From positions 1 to 12,933 of the forward strand of contig WFYK01000177.1 in NCBI GenBank assembly GCA_015490105.1: 12,933 nt of DNA, read 5' to 3'. This document shows, piece by piece, positions 6,174-12,933 of this stretch; within the stretch, counting starts at the first letter, position 1; each line of letters begins with the position of its first letter. A program made the translations under genes and the position numbers. The notes beneath the pieces were generated by a model. The model was not told the DNA's origin. It saw only the letters and a list, made by a program, of their open reading frames with translations, and did not search any database. This stretch comes from Aquificaceae bacterium (GTDB lineage Bacteria > Aquificota > Aquificia > Aquificales > Aquificaceae).

Positions 6174-6613
6174 ATCCTTAAAAACCTTATGCGCTTTCCT
6201 TTCCACTCTAAGATAGCTTCTCCTCCTTCTTCCCACTCGTAGCAGGAGCTTCCTCCGTGAACGAAAAACTCAAAACCTCTAACCTTAGCATCCCCTACCT
6301 GCCAAACCTCCTTGAAGGCCCAACCCTCTAAAAGTTCCGAGTCCCCCGTTTCATACTCATAAGGATCTATCCTTTCCGTAGAAAGTCTCTTGGCCTTCAC
6401 TTTGGAGAAACCCCTTATGAAAGGATCCCTCCCGTCCGGATCCGTGTCGTAAACCATCCAAAATTCAAGCCCTTCACAGGAAACCTTTACCGCTCCGAGG
6501 TTACCGTCCGGGTAGTTTTCCACCAAACAGCCGTCTATTTTTTCTTTCTCGACCGTCGGCGGTATCGCACAGGATAAAATCAAAAGACTCAGAGCTAAAG
6601 CCCTCTTGACCAT
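6140..6613 (-). CDS. small cysteine-containing predicted lipoprotein, function unknown
   Basis: I do not recognise this 157-residue protein. Residues 1-14 (MVKRALALSLLILS) and Cys15 form a lipoprotein signal. The mature part is acidic, rich in aromatics and probably mostly beta (YPDGNLGAVKVSCEGLEFWM; WKGKRIRFLRIY). Four further cysteines (29, 46, 124, 154) could make two disulfides after export, and none sits in a CxxC redox motif. It starts within the last 19 bp of the aldolase gene, which suggests it is the third gene of a thrC - aldolase - lipoprotein transcript, although its ribosome binding site is weak. Its 3' end overlaps the pgeF-type gene antisense by 34 bp. The two ends encode unrelated tails, which can be confirmed only by comparison with related genomes. 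Confidence 0.7.
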   Translation of the reverse strand: MVKRALALSLLILSCAIPPTVEKEKIDGCLVENYPDGNLGAVKVSCEGLEFWMVYDTDPDGRDPFIRGFSKVKAKRLSTERIDPYEYETGDSELLEGWAFKEVWQVGDAKVRGFEFFVHGGSSCYEWEEGGEAILEWKGKRIRFLRIYDEGTECGGS

Positions 6614-7128
6614 AACTCTATCTTACACGAGTGCTCCAACACGGAAATAAGCTGAAGAGCTTCAAAAGGCGTGTCTCCCACCGCAAAAACACCGTGCTCT
6701 TTGACGACGACAATCATCTCTTTGCTAAAGATATGCCCGTTCAGGACCTCAGAGTAATCCACCACCCTCACTTTACCGAGGATAGTCTTACCCTCAGAGT
6801 CCTTAGGAACTATAAGCTCCCTTTCGAAAGACAAGCACACCGTAGCCACAGGATGGGCGTGAACTACACTTCTTTTTCCGCTCTTTACTATCGCACTTCT
6901 GTGAACCTTAATCTCCGAGGAGGCTCTCTCGTCAAGAACAGATTTCCCCCTGAGGGGGACCTTTACGATGTCGTGTTTGCTAAGAGACCCCTTAATTGAT
7001 CCTGATCTTGTAATGTAAAGGTCCTCACCGAAAGCATAACTTACGTTCCCCGCCCTCTGATCCACGAGGCCTTCTTTGAACATAAGATCGCAAACGGAGA
7101 GTATGTCCCTTACTATCCAGTTCATCAC
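6595..7128 (-). CDS. class II aldolase/adducin-family sugar-phosphate enzyme
   Basis: This is a cytoplasmic zinc enzyme of the FucA/AraD fold that cleaves or epimerises small sugar phosphates, or, as MtnB, dehydrates methylthioribulose-1-phosphate. The 177-residue product is slightly shorter than typical FucA (about 215). Seen are AGNVS (26-30), YITRSGSIKG (38-47), the catalytic glutamate E72 in ASSEIKVH, and the zinc ligands His90 and His92 (VVHAHP) with His145 (VKEHG). The GDTPFEALQLISVLEHSCKI tail is typical of the family. Substrate specificity cannot be read from these motifs. It begins with ATGATG overlapping the thrC stop by 4 bp, so its translation is probably coupled to thrC, and it overlaps the downstream lipoprotein gene by 19 bp. 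Confidence 0.87.
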   Translation of the reverse strand: MMNWIVRDILSVCDLMFKEGLVDQRAGNVSYAFGEDLYITRSGSIKGSLSKHDIVKVPLRGKSVLDERASSEIKVHRSAIVKSGKRSVVHAHPVATVCLSFERELIVPKDSEGKTILGKVRVVDYSEVLNGHIFSKEMIVVVKEHGVFAVGDTPFEALQLISVLEHSCKIELWSRGL

Positions 7129-8183
7129 AGATCTATCTCTTTTAAAACTGCGTCTATTTCAGGTGGAAGTTCAACAGGGTCGTCACAGACCTTTATGGCG
7201 GTATCCGGGTCCTTGAGACCGTTTCCGGTCAGCGTGCATACTACCCTTTCACCGCCTTTGAAAAAACCTTCCTTCGTCAGCTTTATCAGACCCGCTACGC
7301 TCGCAGCGGATGCGGGCTCGCAGAATATACCCTCGGATGAGGCAACGAGCTTGTAAGCGCTGAGAATCTCCCCGTCACTTACCATGTCAATCTTCCCGCC
7401 GGACTCCTCCGCAGCCTTGAGGGCACTCTTCCAGCTGTAGGGATTCCCTATCTTTATAGCGGTTGCTACCGTCTGGGGGTTCTTTATGGGATAACCTTTA
7501 ACTATCGGTGCAGCTCCTTCCGCCTGCCATCCCATCATCTTAGGAAGCCTTTCTATCTTTCCCGCGGACTTGTATTCTTTGTAGCCTTTCCAGTAGGCGG
7601 TTATGTTCCCTGCGTTCCCTACGGGGATAAAGTGATAATCGGGACCGTCCCCCAGAACGTCGCATATCTCGTAAGCTGCGGTCTTTTGTCCCTCTATCCT
7701 GTATGGGTTTACGGAGTTTACTATCTCAACGGGAAGGATCTCACCGATCTTTCTTACTATGTGTAGGGCATCGTCGAAAGTTCCCCTGATGGCAAGAACT
7801 TTGGCCCCGTAGATCATAGCCTGAGAGAGTTTACCTATGGCAACAGCCCCTTTAGGTAATAGGACGAACGCCTTCATTCCTGCCCTTGCCGCGTAAGCTG
7901 CTGCGGATGCGGAGGTATTTCCCGTGGATGCACAGATAACGGCCTTTTTCCCTTTTTCGAGGGCCTTGGATATGGCCACGGTCATACCCCTGTCCTTGAA
8001 GGATCCTGTGGGATTCAAGCCTTCATACTTGAGATATATCTCCCCCTTAAAACCTATGGTTTTGGCCAAGTTATCCGCTCTTATTAGCGGTGTGTTTCCC
8101 TCAAGAAGGGTCACAACGGGGGTGCTGTCGCTGACCGGGAGAAACTCTCTGTATTGCTTTATAATCCCTTGCCAACATCCCAT
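7125..8183 (-). CDS. thrC: threonine synthase
   Basis: ThrC converts O-phospho-L-homoserine to L-threonine using pyridoxal phosphate. The 352-residue product is the shorter bacterial/archaeal form. It shows EGNTPLI (28-34), NPTGSFKDRG with the PLP lysine Lys63, ASTGNTSASAAAYAARAG (85-102), the PLP-phosphate loop VGNAGN (188-193), EPASAAS and CTLTGNGLKDP near the C-terminus. ATG 8183 is chosen because residues 4-17 (WQGIIKQYREFLPV) match the conserved N-terminus of the family, although no Shine-Dalgarno sequence is evident. It heads a minus-strand gene set and is divergent from pncB across 42 bp. Confidence 0.96.
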   Translation of the reverse strand: MGCWQGIIKQYREFLPVSDSTPVVTLLEGNTPLIRADNLAKTIGFKGEIYLKYEGLNPTGSFKDRGMTVAISKALEKGKKAVICASTGNTSASAAAYAARAGMKAFVLLPKGAVAIGKLSQAMIYGAKVLAIRGTFDDALHIVRKIGEILPVEIVNSVNPYRIEGQKTAAYEICDVLGDGPDYHFIPVGNAGNITAYWKGYKEYKSAGKIERLPKMMGWQAEGAAPIVKGYPIKNPQTVATAIKIGNPYSWKSALKAAEESGGKIDMVSDGEILSAYKLVASSEGIFCEPASAASVAGLIKLTKEGFFKGGERVVCTLTGNGLKDPDTAIKVCDDPVELPPEIDAVLKEIDL

Positions 8184-8225
8184 GAGACAATCAAAAGTTT
8201 AACATTTTGTGATACAAAGATAAAC
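8184..8225. promoter_or_regulatory. 42-bp AT-rich divergent promoter region between thrC and pncB
   Basis: Both genes start outward from this short AT-rich stretch, so it must hold promoters for both unless either start is wrong. It contains TTTAACATTTTGTGATACAAAG, with weak -10-like runs in both directions. No operator palindrome, T-box or riboswitch could fit or was seen. Neither gene has a clear ribosome binding site here. Confidence 0.4.
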
Positions 8226-9500
8226 ATGCCTTCCTTCGGTCTGTTTACCGACCTATACGAGCTTACTATGGCTCAGGTTTACCTGAAAGAGAACAAAACG
8301 GGCAGGGCGGTATTCAGCCTGTTTGTGAGAAAGCTCCCTCAAAATAGGAACTTCCTCGTTTCTTGCGGTCTCGAAACACTCTTGGAACTCCTTGAAAACT
8401 TCCGATTCTCCGACGAAGACCTTTTATATCTCAAAAGCTTGGGAAAGTTCTCAGAAGAGTTCCTCGATTTTCTGAAGGAGTTTGAGTTTAAAGGAAGTCT
8501 TTATGCTATCCCCGAAGGCAGAGTAATTTTCCAGAACGAACCTATTATCCAAATAGAGGCGGACCTTCCCACCGCTCAAATACTTGAAACCCTCGTTATA
8601 AACACAATTCACCACCAAACGTTGATCGCCTCGAAAGCGGTAAGGTGTAAGCTCGCATCCAAGGATAAAAAAGTAGTGGACTTCGGGCTCAGGAGAGCTC
8701 ACAGTTTAGAGGGGGGTCTTTGGGCTTCAAGGGCCTGTTATATAGCGGGTTTTGACGGAACTTCCAACTTGATGGCAGGGAAAGTCTACGGTATTCCCGT
8801 CGTGGGGACGATGGCCCACTCCTTCGTGATGATCTTCCCTTCAGAAGAAGAGGCCTTCAGGGCTTTTGCCAAGGTATATCCGGAAAACACCATCTTTTTG
8901 ATAGACACATACGACACCTTAGAAGGTGCTAAGAAGGTAGTCTCCCTTTGGAAAGAAGGTATAAGGGCTGTCGGAGTGAGGATAGACAGCGGAGACATAC
9001 AGAATATTGCCAGAGAGGTAAGAAGGATTTTGGACGAAGAAGGCCTGAAGGAGGTGAAGATCTTCGTAAGTGGCGGTCTCGACGAAGTGGACATAGATAA
9101 ACTCCTGTCTCAAGACGTTCCCGTGGATGCCTTCGGGGTAGGCACGAAGGTGGTCACTTCCTCCGATAGTCCATACCTCGATATGGCTTACAAGCTCGTT
9201 GAATACGAAGGAAAGCCAAAGGTAAAGAAAAGTCCGGGCAAGGAAACCTTTCCCTACAAGAGGCAGGTTTACCGCCTATACGAGGGTTCTGTTGCGAAGA
9301 TGGACAAAGTTGTTAAGTTCCGCGATAGATCCGAAGGCGAACCTCTTGTAGAAAAGGTTTTAGAGGACGGAAGGCTTCTAAAGAACCTTGGAAGTGTGAA
9401 GGAAGCAAGAGAAAGGCTCCTGGAAGACCTTTCAAAACTTCCCGAAGATCTGAAGAAGCTCAAAAAGGCAAGCTACAGGGTCGAGATATTAAGATATTGA
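8226..9500 (+). CDS. pncB: nicotinate phosphoribosyltransferase
   Basis: The enzyme makes nicotinate mononucleotide from nicotinate and PRPP with ATP hydrolysis, the entry of the NAD salvage (Preiss-Handler) pathway. From ATG 8226 the product has 424 residues. It shows FTDLYELTMAQVYL (7-20) as the conserved start, DFGLRRAHSLEGG (152-164), GTMAHSFVM with His198 as the likely phosphorylated catalytic histidine, LIDTYDTLEGA (225-235), GVRIDSGDI (250-258), VSGGLDE (281-287) and FGVGTKVVTS (303-312). The frame extends upstream to 8154, but that would overlap thrC and add non-conserved residues, so 8226 is preferred. The PilZ gene follows after 6 bp. Confidence 0.95.
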   Translation: MPSFGLFTDLYELTMAQVYLKENKTGRAVFSLFVRKLPQNRNFLVSCGLETLLELLENFRFSDEDLLYLKSLGKFSEEFLDFLKEFEFKGSLYAIPEGRVIFQNEPIIQIEADLPTAQILETLVINTIHHQTLIASKAVRCKLASKDKKVVDFGLRRAHSLEGGLWASRACYIAGFDGTSNLMAGKVYGIPVVGTMAHSFVMIFPSEEEAFRAFAKVYPENTIFLIDTYDTLEGAKKVVSLWKEGIRAVGVRIDSGDIQNIAREVRRILDEEGLKEVKIFVSGGLDEVDIDKLLSQDVPVDAFGVGTKVVTSSDSPYLDMAYKLVEYEGKPKVKKSPGKETFPYKRQVYRLYEGSVAKMDKVVKFRDRSEGEPLVEKVLEDGRLLKNLGSVKEARERLLEDLSKLPEDLKKLKKASYRVEILRY

Positions 9501-9506
9501 GGGGCT

Positions 9507-10199
9507 ATGGAAAAGCTTTCTGATATCTTTAAAACGGGTAAAGTGTATGATGTTTTGACCAAATATAAAGAAGTTCCCGTAAAGGCTCCCATGCCTCTCC
9601 TTTGGGTGGATGAGGAAGGAAGACTCCTCGGTTTTGACTGGAAGAAGGTAACGGTCAAAAAGGCCTTTTCTTCCTTGGAACCGGTTTATGTTAAAGTCTC
9701 TCCGAGCGAATACGCAAAAACGCAGATATTCAGTAACTTGGGGAAGGAGCTCGTTTTGGTTTTAGAGAGCCTTGTCCCTCCCCCTGAGTTTATAAACAGA
9801 AAGTCCGTCAGAGTAGAGCCTGATGAGGAGAAGCCCGTTAAGGTTGAGATAATCTTCAACGGGAAACGCATAGAGGGAAACGCAACGGACGTCAGTGAAA
9901 CCGGCGTGGGGGTAAAACTTCCTCTTGAGGGAAACAACGACTTCGTGGAGTTCGTAAAGGAAAAACTTAAAAGTCTCCAAGAGAAGGAAAACTTGGAGTT
10001 CGACGTTAAGGTGCACCTGCCGGACAACGGAACCGCCCAGGGAAAAGGTAAGGTAAGGAACCTCCTCGGATCGGGAAAAGATCTCTACGTGAGACTCGGC
10101 TTCGAGGTGGAGTTTCCGAGACGGGAGCTTGACAAAATAAGAAGATACGTAATCCAAAGACAGAAGGAGATCATTCAATCCTTGAGGATGCTCGGATGA
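9507..10199 (+). CDS. PilZ-domain (c-di-GMP-binding) protein, YcgR-like layout
   Basis: The 230-residue soluble protein has a beta-rich N-terminal region (about 1-92) like the YcgR-N flagellar-brake half, followed by a PilZ domain (about 95-225). The c-di-GMP-binding pattern is intact: RKSVR (98-102, R-x3-R) and DVSETG (128-133, D/N-x-S-x2-G). The C-terminus is a charged helix (ELDKIRRYVIQRQKEIIQSL). In YcgR-type proteins ligand binding changes partner contacts, for example with the flagellar motor; the partner here is unknown. A GAGGGG run sits only a few nucleotides before the ATG. The last 4 bp (ATGA) are shared with the start of the permease gene, so the two should be translated together. 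Confidence 0.88.
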   Translation: MEKLSDIFKTGKVYDVLTKYKEVPVKAPMPLLWVDEEGRLLGFDWKKVTVKKAFSSLEPVYVKVSPSEYAKTQIFSNLGKELVLVLESLVPPPEFINRKSVRVEPDEEKPVKVEIIFNGKRIEGNATDVSETGVGVKLPLEGNNDFVEFVKEKLKSLQEKENLEFDVKVHLPDNGTAQGKGKVRNLLGSGKDLYVRLGFEVEFPRRELDKIRRYVIQRQKEIIQSLRMLG

Positions 10200-11389
10200 T
10201 CCTCGCCCTTAAAGTAGCGCTAAGGTATCTGATATCCTCCAAAGGAAGCACCCTCCTCATAACCTTCATATCCTTCTTCGGGGTATTTTTGAGTGTGAGC
10301 GCCATACTCCTCACCTTGGGGGTGTTTACAGGCTTTCAGGATACTCTCAAGGAAAAGATCCTTTCATCAACGCCCCACATTATAGTGAGCGTAATAGGGG
10401 GCAAAGACCCTTTTGCTTACGAAGAGAGTATAAGATCCCACCAACAGGTGGAGACGGTAGTCCCTTTCCTTTTATATCACGGCATACTCTCGAAATCTTC
10501 CAGTCTCCAGCCCGTTACAGTAAAAGCTATAAGGGTAAAGGATCTTAAGGAGCTTTTGAGCAGATACAAGGTAAAGGGAGATCCTAAGCTCGGAGACGGG
10601 AACGTTGTCTTGGGTAAAGGTGTCGCAGACTCTTTGGGTGCTAAGGTTGGTTCTAAGCTTTTACTTATAAACCCCTTGGGAGTGAAAACACCTACGGGAT
10701 TTTTGCCCAAGACTAAGGAAGTAAAAGTGTCCGCCATATTTGAAACCGGAGCTTACGATAAGGACTTTGTTGTCGTTTTTGTGGATCTTACGGAAAGTAA
10801 AAGGTTTTTCAAGAGGGGGTTTAGCTACGAAGGTATTGAAGTATACATAAAGGACCCATACAGCGCTCAAGAGGTGAAAAGGGACCTTGAGAAAATGCTC
10901 AAAGAGGATCTCGTCATAGTAAGGTCTTGGATAGATTTAAACAAACCTCTCTTTAACGCTTTGCAACTGGAAAAGCTGGCTCTGTTTTTGATTCTCCTTT
11001 TAATGGTGGTAGTTGCATCCTTTAACATAACGAGCCTCCTGTTTGTCAAATCACGAGAAAAATTAAAGGACGTAGCGGTGCTCAAGGCTTTCGGCATGCA
11101 AACCAAAGAGATAGCCACTATCTTCGTCAGCGTGGGGGCTTTAATAGGATTAGTAGGAGCAACTTCCGGAGTGCTATTTTCCTTCGGGGTTGCTCAGGTG
11201 ATCAACGAATACAAACTCATAAGGGTCCCCGAAGAGGTCTATATGATGAGCTATATCCCCGTTCACATAAAGACATCCGATTTGATAAGTGTGTTCTTAG
11301 GAACAATAATCTTGGCGGTTCTTTCCTCTCTGCTTCCTTCTTTGAAGATCGCCCGCGAAAAGGTGGTAAGCGTGTTGAGAAACGAATAG
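10196..11389 (+). CDS. LolC/LolE-type ABC transporter permease
   Basis: The 397-residue inner-membrane protein has the FtsX/LolC topology: one N-terminal membrane helix (about 19-46), a large periplasmic domain (about 47-258), then three helices (about 262-286, 303-330, 360-383). The segment ASFNITSLLFVKSREKLKDV plus VLKAFGMQTKEI is the hallmark cytoplasmic coupling region of LolC/E permeases, which hand lipoproteins from the inner membrane to the carrier LolA. The C-terminus (SLLPSLKIAREKVVSVLR) is typical. No LolD-like ATPase or LolA lies in the window, so the ATPase partner must be elsewhere. A MacB-like export role is less likely, because the periplasmic domain and size fit LolC/E. Its start overlaps the PilZ gene by 4 bp. 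Confidence 0.88.
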   Translation: MILALKVALRYLISSKGSTLLITFISFFGVFLSVSAILLTLGVFTGFQDTLKEKILSSTPHIIVSVIGGKDPFAYEESIRSHQQVETVVPFLLYHGILSKSSSLQPVTVKAIRVKDLKELLSRYKVKGDPKLGDGNVVLGKGVADSLGAKVGSKLLLINPLGVKTPTGFLPKTKEVKVSAIFETGAYDKDFVVVFVDLTESKRFFKRGFSYEGIEVYIKDPYSAQEVKRDLEKMLKEDLVIVRSWIDLNKPLFNALQLEKLALFLILLLMVVVASFNITSLLFVKSREKLKDVAVLKAFGMQTKEIATIFVSVGALIGLVGATSGVLFSFGVAQVINEYKLIRVPEEVYMMSYIPVHIKTSDLISVFLGTIILAVLSSLLPSLKIAREKVVSVLRNE

Positions 11390-11390
11390 G

Positions 11391-11397
11391 TTAAAAT
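11391..11397 (+). promoter_or_regulatory. candidate -10 box before the CopD-like gene
   Basis: TTAAAAT lies immediately after the permease stop and ends 8 nt before the ATG at 11406, with no Shine-Dalgarno sequence between. It repeats the arrangement upstream of the gene at 1555. It could start an extra, almost leaderless transcript within the operon. No -35 hexamer at normal spacing was seen. Confidence 0.28.
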
Positions 11398-11405
11398 GTA
11401 AACGA

Positions 11406-11834
11406 ATGTTAACGGAAAGCTTCGTTCTTTGGCTTCACCTTATCCTCGCAAGTTTTTGGGTGGGCGGGATGCTGTTTTTGTCGTTGGTCCTTGTTCCCTA
11501 CATAAAAGACAAACCCTTCAAAGGTGAAGCGTTCCAAGAGATAGGAAAGCGCTTCAGTCTCTGGGGAACTTTCATTACTTTGGCTCTGCTCCTGGCGAGC
11601 GGACTTTACTTGGCCTTCGTCCTTCACGGTGGACTTGAAAGGAGAACTATAAAGGAGAAGCTGTTTTTATTTCTTGTAATTCTTCTAATCTCACTACTCC
11701 ACGACCTTTGGGCGGGTAGGAAAGCTTTAGAGTCGGAAAAACACAGAAGGTGGGCCAGAAGGCTCGGACTCTTGAACCTGCTTCTGGCCCTGATTATGGT
11801 CTACATGGGGGTTCGCATAAGGCTCGGCCTTTAA
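11406..11834 (+). CDS. four-helix membrane protein, CopD-like
   Basis: The 142-residue product is almost entirely membrane helices, near residues 5-32, 50-73, 83-101 and 117-139. The first helix holds LWLHLILASFWVGGMLFLSLVLVP, which resembles the start of CopD-family and related small integral membrane proteins. His11 (WLHL) and His99 (LLHDLW) lie within or near membrane segments, where related proteins place metal- or heme-binding histidines, but binding is not shown by sequence. It sits 16 bp after the permease gene on the same strand. It ends 1 bp before the convergent ribonuclease Y gene, with no terminator hairpin between them. The family call is moderate and the function unknown. Confidence 0.7.
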   Translation: MLTESFVLWLHLILASFWVGGMLFLSLVLVPYIKDKPFKGEAFQEIGKRFSLWGTFITLALLLASGLYLAFVLHGGLERRTIKEKLFLFLVILLISLLHDLWAGRKALESEKHRRWARRLGLLNLLLALIMVYMGVRIRLGL

Positions 11835-11835
11835 A

Positions 11836-12933
11836 TCACTTGGCAAACTCCACGTGCCTGGTTTCCCTTATGACCACCACCTTTATCTGACCCGGATAAT
11901 CCATCTCCTCTTCTATTTTCTTGGCAATTTCCTTCGAAAGCATAAAGGCGTCTTCGTCGGATATGGACTCCGGATTTACGATAACCCTCACTTCCCTTCC
12001 CGCTTGGACCGCGTAGGCGTTCGCTACACCCTCGAAAGATTTAACGATCTCTTCGAGTTTTTCGAGTCTCTTGAGGTAAGCTTCCAAGGTTTCTCTCCTT
12101 GCTCCGGGTCTGGCCGCAGAAAGGGCGTCCGCAGCGCAAACGAGAGCAACTTCCGGGTATCTCACGGGTTCTTCCTCGTGGTGGGCCTTTATGGCGTTTA
12201 TAACCGCGTCGGGTTCACCGTATTTTTTACAAAGCTCCACTCCCAGATCCGTGTGAGATCCGTCCATATCGTGAGAGATAGCCTTTCCTATGTCGTGAAG
12301 AAGTCCCGCCCTTCTGGCGAGTTTTGCATCGAGACCGAGCTCCTCCGCCATCATACCCGCAAGTTTTGCTACCTCCTTAGAGTGAAGCAAAACATTCTGT
12401 GAATAGCTCGTTCTAAAGTAGAGCTTTCCTATGTAGTAGTAGAGGCCGGGGTTTATGTCGTGAAGTCCCAACTCAAAGACCGTCTCCTCACCGATCTTGC
12501 GGATCTTCTCATCAAACTCCCTCTTTACCTCGTCCACCACCTCTTCTATACGGGCAGGGTGGATCCTCCCGTCTTGGATCAGTCTTTCCAGAGCCTCTTT
12601 TGCTATCTCTCTCCTCATGGGATCGAAAGAAGAGATAGTGACTATGTCTGGTGTGTCATCTATTATCAAATCCACGCCGGTCAGAAGCTCAAAGGTCCTT
12701 ATATTTCTACCTTCCCTTCCGATGATCCTTCCCTTAAACTCGTTGTTGGGGAGTTCCACCGCGGTCGTAGTGTAGTTGATAGCTATTTGAGGGGCGAGTC
12801 TCTGGATCGCGGTAGTTATTATCCTTTTAGCTTCAAGTTCCGCCTTTTCTTTAGCCTCCTCTTCGATCTTCTTCATAAGCTTTACCGCTTCGAGTCTGGT
12901 CTCTTCTTCGACCTTTTTGAGAATTTCCTGACG
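11836..12933 (-). CDS. rny: ribonuclease Y, 3' part (N-terminus beyond the right edge)
   Basis: RNase Y is a membrane-bound endoribonuclease that starts mRNA decay. The frame is open to the window edge: 19 codons precede the ATG at 12876 and read as coiled coil (EILKKVEEETRLEAVKLMKK), so that ATG is internal. About 365 of the usual roughly 510-560 residues are visible. They are the end of the coiled coil, a KH RNA-binding domain with FKGRIIGREGRNIRTFELLTG, then DDTPDIVTISSFDPMRRE, the HD metal motif in GLLHDIGKAISHD, the IKAHHEEEP segment and a conserved C-terminus (DYPGQIKVVVIRETRHVEFAK). The missing part should be the membrane anchor and most of the coiled coil. It is convergent with the CopD-like gene, 1 bp apart. 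Confidence 0.96.
   Translation of the reverse strand, partial: RQEILKKVEEETRLEAVKLMKKIEEEAKEKAELEAKRIITTAIQRLAPQIAINYTTTAVELPNNEFKGRIIGREGRNIRTFELLTGVDLIIDDTPDIVTISSFDPMRREIAKEALERLIQDGRIHPARIEEVVDEVKREFDEKIRKIGEETVFELGLHDINPGLYYYIGKLYFRTSYSQNVLLHSKEVAKLAGMMAEELGLDAKLARRAGLLHDIGKAISHDMDGSHTDLGVELCKKYGEPDAVINAIKAHHEEEPVRYPEVALVCAADALSAARPGARRETLEAYLKRLEKLEEIVKSFEGVANAYAVQAGREVRVIVNPESISDEDAFMLSKEIAKKIEEEMDYPGQIKVVVIRETRHVEFAK

Noticed and set aside
8154..8225. Upstream in-frame extension of pncB (24 extra residues)
   Set aside because: It overlaps the thrC start region, is not conserved-looking, and the family N-terminus begins right after ATG 8226.
9762..10178. 138-residue open frame opposite the PilZ gene
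   Set aside because: It is a shadow of a gene with intact PilZ motifs; the reverse translation shows nothing recognisable.
11854..12402. 182-residue open frame on the plus strand
   Set aside because: It lies antisense within the strongly conserved ribonuclease Y gene and has no domain, start signal or recognisable composition.
12874..12876. ATG at 12876 as the true start of ribonuclease Y
   Set aside because: The frame is open upstream to the window edge and encodes coiled coil; the family has a long N-terminal anchor and coiled coil before this point.

Overview
The window looks like chromosome of a thermophilic, chemolithotrophic bacterium of the Aquificae (Aquificaceae-like). The reasons are gene packing (most neighbours are 0-16 bp apart or overlap), short lysine/glutamate-rich proteins, a globin-based chemoreceptor suited to oxygen sensing, and an IS200/IS605 element with a compact TnpB. 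This placement is inferred from protein style, not from a marker gene. No rRNA, tRNA, CRISPR array or prophage was seen.

Layout. (1) About 75-1522, minus strand: a decayed IS200/IS605 element. It holds a full-length tnpB reading frame cut once by an in-frame TAG (724-726), a 3' remnant of tnpA overlapping the tnpB start, and a hairpin-rich right end that resembles an omega-RNA locus. Beyond its right end a possible gene runs off the window edge. (2) 1555-2178, plus: a predicted lipoprotein. (3) 2182-4170, minus: a soluble chemoreceptor with globin, HAMP, MCP-signalling and zinc-binding CZB regions. (4) 4237-6173, plus: a likely operon mogA - proC - pgeF/yfiH-type gene. (5) 6140-8183, minus: a likely operon thrC - class II aldolase - small Cys-rich lipoprotein, whose last gene overlaps the end of the pgeF-type gene antisense. 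(6) 8226-11834, plus: pncB - PilZ protein - LolC/E-type permease - four-helix CopD-like membrane protein. (7) 11836 to the right edge, minus: ribonuclease Y, with its N-terminus outside the window.

How the genes work together. Most of the window is housekeeping: molybdenum cofactor, proline, threonine and NAD synthesis, and mRNA decay. The accessory signals are the IS remnant at the left end and the signalling genes: a globin/CZB receptor (oxygen or redox, plus zinc) and a PilZ (c-di-GMP) protein translationally coupled to a lipoprotein-export type permease. Three predicted membrane or lipoprotein genes of unknown role (1555, 6140, 11406) are interspersed.

The items most worth a second look are the nonsense-interrupted TnpB with an apparently intact guide-RNA end, the four-part soluble chemoreceptor, and the PilZ-permease coupling. 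I found no clear evidence for a wholly new defence or biosynthetic system.
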